Shown in pieces: positions 14,928 to 18,757 of a DNA stretch of 18,757 nucleotides. The translations under genes were made by a program, and so were the position numbers. Origin of the DNA: Lawsonibacter sp. (GTDB lineage: Bacteria; Bacillota; Clostridia; Oscillospirales; Oscillospiraceae); assembly GCA_022798855.1 (NCBI GenBank), contig JAAWNI010000012.1:1-18757 (forward strand), given 5' to 3'. Position 1 is the stretch's first letter; every line of letters begins with the position of its first letter. The notes beneath the pieces were generated by a model. It was given only the letters and a program-made list of their open reading frames with translations. It ran no database searches and was not told the DNA's origin.

Positions 14928-15462
14928 CGACGGACCCTCCCTCCTGCGCCACGGGGGCGCAAATTGATTCATCGCCGGTAATCAGGAAGGCGATGGCCTT
15001 GTAGCCGCTGAGGACCAGCATCAGGACGCTCATCACCAGCACGGGCAGCGCGTAGTAGTAGGCTTTGCAGAAGGGCAGGCCGCCCACCGGGGGCATTTTC
15101 ACCTGCATGGTGAACAGCGTGTAGCTGGCGGGGATGTAGGCGATGGTGATGGCCAGGATAATCAGGTTGGTGATGTTGAACATGATACGGCGGAACCAGT
15201 TGGGCATCTTTTTCATGATGAACTCCAGCACCGCGTGCTCATTGTCCCAGTAGACGGTGCACCAGCCCAGGCTCATGGACCAGATCATCAGGGCGGTGAC
15301 CGATTCATCAATGCCATAGATGGGATGCTTGAACACGAACCGCATCATGACCTGAAAACACAGCAGGCCCATAAAGAGGAAGATCACATAGCCCGTGAAG
15401 GTTTTCAGCAGGTCGATGGCCCTGTCGATTCCTTTGCCCACAGATAAAATCGCTTGCTTCAT
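14920..15462 (-). CDS. dctQ: TRAP transporter small permease subunit (DctQ family)
   Basis: The 180-residue protein has about four membrane helices (around residues 20-45, 52-70, 90-112 and 132-155) and the DctQ-type stretch FQVMMRFVFKHPIYGIDESVTALMIWSMSLGW. It pairs with DctM. The ATG at 15460-15462 has no ribosome site of its own. Instead it overlaps (ATGA) the stop codon of a 12-codon ORF that does have AAAGGAG upstream, so translational coupling is likely. It is the first gene of the transporter/kinase/epimerase operon and is preceded by a long GC-rich leader. Confidence 0.9.
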   Translation of the reverse strand: MKQAILSVGKGIDRAIDLLKTFTGYVIFLFMGLLCFQVMMRFVFKHPIYGIDESVTALMIWSMSLGWCTVYWDNEHAVLEFIMKKMPNWFRRIMFNITNLIILAITIAYIPASYTLFTMQVKMPPVGGLPFCKAYYYALPVLVMSVLMLVLSGYKAIAFLITGDESICAPVAQEGGSVVD

Positions 15463-15497
15463 ACATGTGTTGTACGATACGCAATCCGCGCAATCAT
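15459..15497 (-). CDS. Putative 12-residue leader peptide coupled to dctQ
   Basis: The ORF MIARIAYRTTHV starts at the ATG at 15495-15497, with AAAGGAG (complement of 15501-15507) three bases upstream. It ends in a TGA that overlaps the dctQ ATG as ATGA. It is too short for a recognisable fold; its likely role is to load ribosomes onto dctQ. It could be accidental, but it is the only good ribosome site for dctQ. Confidence 0.45.
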   Translation of the reverse strand: MIARIAYRTTHV

Positions 15498-15669
15498 ACG
15501 CTCCTTTCCCTCGTTGATCGCTCCCGTGTTCATCGGCGGGCGGGGGCGGGAGGACCTTGCCGTCCGCGGGGGCATGGGGTGGGGCTCCGCCGGAGGGCTG
15601 GCCAGGCCCCCGGCGTGGGGTGGGCGGCGCATACCCGGACGCCGTCCATCCCGACGAACAAATCGTCTC

Positions 15670-15714
15670 ATATCATCATAACATATTATTATCATAAGCC
15701 ACAAAGTTTTTCAA
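15670..15714 (-). promoter_or_regulatory. Promoter of the dctQMP-frlDC operon with operator-like site
   Basis: On the minus strand TTGAAA (15709-15714) and AATAAT (15685-15690) are separated by 18 bases. Immediately downstream TGTTATGATGATAT (15670-15683) matches the gntR promoter site in 12 of 14 positions. The leader to the first start codon is then about 180 bases; its stretch 15530-15650 is very GC-rich and could fold, but I recognise no riboswitch. Confidence 0.55.
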
Positions 15715-15751
15715 CTGTTTTTTTGCCGATGGGATAACATTTGGCTTTTTC

Positions 15752-15777
15752 CACAATATTATGCGGAGTATATTGTG
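15752..15777. promoter_or_regulatory. Inverted repeat CACAATAT-N10-ATATTGTG
   Basis: Perfect 8-bp arms with half-site centres 18 bases apart, located ~38 bases upstream of the dctQ promoter -35 box and 29 bases past the MFS stop codon. It may be an operator or activator site; there is no U-tract that would make it a good terminator. Confidence 0.45.
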
Positions 15778-15805
15778 CAAACTAACATCTGATTTTAGCG
15801 GGGCT

Positions 15806-17026
15806 TTAACATCCGGCCCGCTCCTCCCCGCCGGCGGGGAAAAGACGCCGGAAACAGAGCAGGAGGAGCAGGCAGTTTGCCACGGAAACGCCGAGGCTGA
15901 GGTGGACCAGCGCCCAGGAGCCGGCCAGGTCGCACAGCCAGCCGCCGGCCAGGTTGGCCGCCACCGTGCCCGCGACGCTGCTGGCTGTCAGCCCCATGGA
16001 GATGGAGAAGCTCCGGATCCGCTGGTCGGCGGCCCGGGAGAAGCACTCCACACTGGCGCTGTAGTAGAGGGCGAAGCTGACCGACTGGAGCCCCTGGCCC
16101 AGGTACAGCGGCCATATCCCGGGCAGCAGGCACATGCACAGGGGCCGGAGGACGTCGGTGGCCAGGGCGCTCCCCAGCAGAAGCCCCAGCGGCTGCCGCC
16201 GGCCCGCCCTCCGCTGGAGGGCGGCCAGGCCCAGAAGGCTGGCGCACTCCACCACCGCCCCCACGGCGCACACGGCCCCGAAGGCCCCGGCGTCCCCCGA
16301 ACGGTCCTGAATGATCAGGGAGAGGTAGCTCCCCACCGGCCTGTGGCTGAACCAGTATGTAGTGCACAGCAGCAGGCACAGCAGGTATCGGGGGCTGTGC
16401 AGCAGAACGGAGAAGGCGCCGGCGGGGGAGAGCCAGTCCCGCGCCTTCCCCGCCCGCTTCCGGTTGCCCAGCTCCAGGCGGGGCAGGGCCAGCAGGAAGG
16501 GGGCCATGGCCAGAAACAGCCCAGCCTGGAGCAGGAAGTAGGCGGACCAGCCGAAGCGCTGAAAGTACCAGCCCGCCGCCGCCGAAGCGGCGGCGAAGCC
16601 CATGGAGCCCCCCGCCCGGACCCGGGTATAGGAGAGGTTGGGGTCCAGGGCCCGGCTGCCGTCCACCCAGGCATCCATCAGCTGGCTGAAAGGGTAGGAC
16701 AGGCCGGCCTCCAGAATCAGGAGGGCCACGCACAGGAGGGGGGAGCTGGACAGGGCGGTGCTCAGCAGGCACAGCCCGCAGATCAGTCCAGCGCACAGCA
16801 GCAGATAGGACCGGGTGGACAGCAGGGTATCGGTGGCGTAGCCCCCCACCGGCTCCATCAGCAGATTGGCCAGCAGGGACAGGCTGGTAATCACGCCGCA
16901 AAGGGTGGCGCTCATCCCCCGCTGGGTCAGGTAGAGGACGATGAAGCTGGAAAAGACGCAGTAGCCTGCGTAGTAGAAGAAGTAGGCGCAGAAAAAGGGG
17001 GCGGAGTACCGGGGTGGACGCTCCAT
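15806..17026 (-). CDS. Major facilitator superfamily transporter, sugar-type
   Basis: The 406-residue protein is strongly hydrophobic with about twelve membrane helices and a central cytoplasmic loop (LPRLELGNRKRAGKARDWLSP, around residues 180-200), the usual MFS layout. The N-terminus (YSAPFFCAYFFYYAGYCVFSSFIVLYLTQRGMS) resembles the oligosaccharide/nucleoside:H+ symporter-like branch of MFS (MFS_1-like). The ribosome site AGGAGGG is seven bases before the ATG, and the gene begins 17 bases after the sialidase-like gene, so the three genes form one operon. It probably imports the compound that the sialidase-like enzyme hydrolyses, or a released sugar. The ligand cannot be inferred from the sequence. 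I see no clear terminator after the stop codon. Confidence 0.85.
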   Translation of the reverse strand: MERPPRYSAPFFCAYFFYYAGYCVFSSFIVLYLTQRGMSATLCGVITSLSLLANLLMEPVGGYATDTLLSTRSYLLLCAGLICGLCLLSTALSSSPLLCVALLILEAGLSYPFSQLMDAWVDGSRALDPNLSYTRVRAGGSMGFAAASAAAGWYFQRFGWSAYFLLQAGLFLAMAPFLLALPRLELGNRKRAGKARDWLSPAGAFSVLLHSPRYLLCLLLCTTYWFSHRPVGSYLSLIIQDRSGDAGAFGAVCAVGAVVECASLLGLAALQRRAGRRQPLGLLLGSALATDVLRPLCMCLLPGIWPLYLGQGLQSVSFALYYSASVECFSRAADQRIRSFSISMGLTASSVAGTVAANLAGGWLCDLAGSWALVHLSLGVSVANCLLLLLCFRRLFPAGGEERAGC

Positions 17027-17043
17027 AATAAATCCCTCCTTCT

Positions 17044-18108
17044 CTACGCTTCCAGCAGGGGGAGGGGCAGGGCGGCGAAGGTGAGGTTCTGGTTGAACAC
17101 GCAGTCCCCCCCGCTCCAGCCCTGCTCATAGAAGCAGTAGACCGTCCGGCCGCCGGGGCTGCGGCCCAGGTCGGAGGCCCCGGACTCCTGTTCCAGCAGC
17201 AGGCCCTTGGACCATGTGGCCCCGTCGTCCCGGCTGAGCCGGAGGGTGAGCCGCTGCCGGGCGTCCAGGCTCCAGCGGACCGCCTCCCCCCGGCGCTGGC
17301 GCTCCAAGGCCGGCTCGTCGCCGTAGGCGCAGTTGGAAAAGGCCATCATTCCGCCGCCGAGGGACAGCAGCGCGCCGGAACAGATGGGGTCGGGGAGGGC
17401 GGCGTCCAGCCAGGGGGCGCTCCACTCCTCCGGCCCGCCCTGGCAGAAGGCCCGGCGGCGCACCCCGGGCATCTCGTGGCGCATAGTGGCCAGCAGCGTG
17501 CCGTCGCTCCGCTCCGCCACCGAGGCCTCGGTGGGGTCGCCCACCCCGTTTCCGGCGGGGACCACGCCGCCGCACATCCAGCTCCCGCCGCCGTCCCGGC
17601 TGTAGATACAGGCGAAGCAGGCGGGGAGGTGGGCGTCCTCCCCCCGGCTGAGCCACAGTGGGACCACCAGCGTCCCGTCGGCCATCTCCACCCCGTGGCC
17701 CGGGGAGATGGACCACAGCGTTACCGGCCAGCTGCGCCGGAAGCCGTCGATTACCCCCGTCAGCTCCCGGGCGGGGCTGAAGGTTTCGCCGCCGTCTCCG
17801 CTCCGCTGGCAGAAGAGCCGGCCGTAGTCCTGGCACCAGAACAGCAGCAGCTCCCCGGAGGACCGGGCCAGGGGCATGGGGTTGTGGAGCAGCTCACCGC
17901 CCTCCGGCTCCCGGAGCACCCGCTGCGGGCCAAAGGTCCTGCCGCCGTCCCGGCTGCGCCGGGACAGGAGGGCGCGCCGGTCCCCCCGCCGGCCCTCGTA
18001 GCAGAGAAAAATGCCCCCGTCGGGGGACACGGCAATGCCGGGCACCCGGTAGCTGTCAAACCCGCCCTGGCCGTTGACGGCCACCAGGATCTTCATACAC
18101 TGGTCCAT
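17044..18108 (-). CDS. Sialidase-like (BNR/Asp-box, GH33-type) protein without signal peptide
   Basis: The 354-residue protein is a six-bladed-propeller sialidase relative. It has a YRVPGIAV version of the FRIP motif (Arg21) and four Asp boxes: SRDGGRTF (52-59), SGDGGETF (103-110), SRDGGGSW (170-177) and SRDDGATW (292-299). The arginine triad is plausibly Arg21, Arg210 (LLATMRHE) and Arg284 or Arg286. Tyr327 (CFYEQGW) fits the nucleophile and Glu194 its partner; the acid/base Asp is less clear, with Asp43 in EGRRGD a candidate. So it may be active. The N-terminus MDQCMKILVAVNG is not a signal peptide, so the enzyme should act inside the cell on an imported conjugate. The ATG has AAGGAGGG upstream and lies two bases after the mutarotase stop. 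Other glycosidase activities of this fold remain possible. Confidence 0.85.
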   Translation of the reverse strand: MDQCMKILVAVNGQGGFDSYRVPGIAVSPDGGIFLCYEGRRGDRRALLSRRSRDGGRTFGPQRVLREPEGGELLHNPMPLARSSGELLLFWCQDYGRLFCQRSGDGGETFSPARELTGVIDGFRRSWPVTLWSISPGHGVEMADGTLVVPLWLSRGEDAHLPACFACIYSRDGGGSWMCGGVVPAGNGVGDPTEASVAERSDGTLLATMRHEMPGVRRRAFCQGGPEEWSAPWLDAALPDPICSGALLSLGGGMMAFSNCAYGDEPALERQRRGEAVRWSLDARQRLTLRLSRDDGATWSKGLLLEQESGASDLGRSPGGRTVYCFYEQGWSGGDCVFNQNLTFAALPLPLLEA

Positions 18109-18110
18109 GG

Positions 18111-18548
18111 TCAGCCCTCCTTGAATTCACAGCTGTATCGCTGGGTGTACTTGTCCATCCCGGAGGCGGAGTACAGCACCATAGTGCAGCAGCTGCCGAA
18201 ATCCCCCGTGCGGACCACCGCCTTGGCCCGGGGCATCAGCTGGGCCAGCTCCTCCTGGCTGATGGCTCCGCCCTCCAGCTGGGGGAGGAGGGCCTGGACC
18301 GCCTGATAGGCTTCCGGGTTGTACTGGGGCATCAGCTCGAACACCTGGTAGCGCTCCGCCACGAAGTCGTTGAGGATGGCCTTCATCGTCTGGAGCATGG
18401 TGGGCACGCCCCGGACCAGGGAGAGGTCGATTTCGGCGCACCCAGGGGGGATGGGCATGTTCGCGTCGCAGATTACAATGGCGTCCTTGTGCCGGGCCCG
18501 GGCCAGTGCCAAGCCCAGCCCGGCGTTGATAATGTGGTTTTTTATCAT
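18111..18548 (-). CDS. RbsD/FucU-family sugar mutarotase
   Basis: The 145-residue protein matches the RbsD/FucU family, which speeds interconversion of sugar anomers or ring forms (ribose, fucose). The catalytic-type His20 (ARHKD) and Asp28 (ICDANMPIPPG) are in the expected places, followed by IDLSLVRGVPTMLQ and VVRTGDFG (111-118), equivalent to the VIRSGE segment of RbsD. I chose the ATG at 18546-18548: GGGAGG lies seven bases upstream, whereas the longer frame to 18617 starts upstream of the promoter's -10 box. It is the first gene of the three-gene operon with the sialidase-like protein and the MFS transporter. A role on a sialic-acid-like sugar released by the neighbouring enzyme is an inference; fucose or ribose are the family's known substrates. 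Confidence 0.87.
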   Translation of the reverse strand: MIKNHIINAGLGLALARARHKDAIVICDANMPIPPGCAEIDLSLVRGVPTMLQTMKAILNDFVAERYQVFELMPQYNPEAYQAVQALLPQLEGGAISQEELAQLMPRAKAVVRTGDFGSCCTMVLYSASGMDKYTQRYSCEFKEG

Positions 18549-18567
18549 GGTATTACCTCCCTCAAAA

Positions 18568-18596
18568 TTGATAATATAACATAATGACATTATAAT
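18568..18596 (+). promoter_or_regulatory. Divergent promoter for the gene starting at 18690
   Basis: TTGATA (18568-18573) and TATAAT (18591-18596) are 17 bases apart on the plus strand. Its -10 box shares bases with the -10 box of the opposite promoter, so the two likely compete, and the ACATATATATGT palindrome would sit at its transcription start. Confidence 0.6.
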
Positions 18597-18617
18597 ACAT
18601 ATATATGTGGGAGTCAA
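18589..18617 (-). promoter_or_regulatory. Promoter of the mutarotase-sialidase-MFS operon
   Basis: TTGACT (18612-18617) and a perfect TATAAT (18589-18594) are 17 bases apart on the minus strand. The spacer contains the perfect 12-bp palindrome ACATATATATGT (18597-18608), a likely operator. Confidence 0.78.
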
Positions 18618-18689
18618 TTACAAACTGGCCCACCGGCGGAAAAATATAGTCGACGCATTTGAGAAGAGGTAAAAAGGAGGGGAGGAAAA

Positions 18690-18757
18690 ATGGCGCAGGG
18701 CAAGGCGGAGGATGCAGGCGGGCTGACGCCCGCCAAAGACGACAACACCGCCCTGTA
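18690..18757 (+). CDS. Start of an unidentified divergent gene (cut by window edge)
   Basis: An ATG at 18690-18692 follows a very strong ribosome site (AAAAAGGAGGGGAGG, 18671-18685). The 22 visible residues (MAQGKAEDAGG, then TPAKDDNTAL) stay open to the window end. They are hydrophilic and Ala/Asp/Lys-rich, with no signal peptide and no recognisable family. Its promoter overlaps that of the sialidase operon, so it may be co-regulated or encode something linked to it. Confidence 0.6.
   Translation, partial: MAQGKAEDAGGLTPAKDDNTAL

Noticed and set aside
12539..14981. Long plus-strand frames opposite dctP and dctM, including a His/Gln/Gly-rich one
   Set aside because: Antisense shadows of well-supported TRAP genes; the His/Gln/Gly composition is the complement of hydrophobic codons.
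15459..15704. 81-codon Arg/Pro-rich frame upstream of dctQ
   Set aside because: Its start lies upstream of the promoter -10 box and it has no ribosome site; only its last 12 codons have one.
15780..15830. Terminator after the MFS gene
   Set aside because: Only a weak AGCGGG/CCCGCT pairing that overlaps the coding end and no T-run on the minus strand.
15761..17131. Frames of 456 (plus) and 444 (minus) codons overlapping the MFS gene
   Set aside because: Pro/Gly/Arg-rich translations without membrane pattern; the 406-residue frame has the ribosome site and clear transmembrane helices.

Overview
The window looks like a chromosomal segment of a high-GC gut Firmicute, most likely Oscillospiraceae (Flavonifractor / Intestinimonas / Lawsonibacter-like). 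This is inferred from GC-rich coding sequence with strong AGGAGG-type ribosome sites, AT-rich sigma-A-type promoters, an SLH surface protein, GntR/HutC regulation, and dense GC-rich palindromic repeats of a type common in this family. No rRNA or tRNA gene, CRISPR array, transposase or integrase was found.

Layout. (1) 2-3634, plus strand: the 3' part of a large SLH-anchored surface protein, ending at a bidirectional terminator. (2) 3707-4180, minus: a small phage-tail-like orphan gene. (3) About 4200-4600: a mosaic of palindromic repeats. (4) 4727-15497, all minus: a catabolic cluster. In transcription order it reads leader ORF, dctQ, dctM, dctP (TRAP transporter), a stem-loop with a U-tract, a FrlD-like PfkB kinase, a FrlC-like epimerase, then a new promoter, hyuA, hyuB (hydantoinase/oxoprolinase pair), a REP-like doublet, a FrlB-like deglycase and a terminator. 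A separately promoted GntR/HutC regulator follows. (5) 15806-18548, minus: an operon of RbsD/FucU-type mutarotase, sialidase-like protein without signal peptide, and MFS transporter. (6) 18690-end, plus: the start of an unidentified divergent gene.

How the genes may work together. FrlB, FrlC and FrlD relatives beside a HutC-type regulator make up an Amadori-product (fructosamine) pathway: uptake, epimer interconversion, 6-phosphorylation, and deglycation to glucose 6-phosphate plus a free amine. The unusual parts are uptake by a TRAP transporter instead of the FrlA permease or an ABC system, and the ATP-dependent HyuAB pair placed between the epimerase and the deglycase. HyuAB relatives open cyclic amides (hydantoins, 5-oxoproline). 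I therefore infer a glycated substrate whose amino part is, or can become, a lactam- or imide-type ring, such as a pyroglutamate or hydroimidazolone derivative. The exact substrate cannot be read from the sequence.

The second operon suggests import of a sialylated or related sugar conjugate, hydrolysis in the cytoplasm and anomer conversion. Similar TGTTAT-containing AT-rich motifs lie in the control regions of gntR, frlB, dctQ and the mutarotase gene, with a related palindrome at hyuA, so one regulator might control much of the window.
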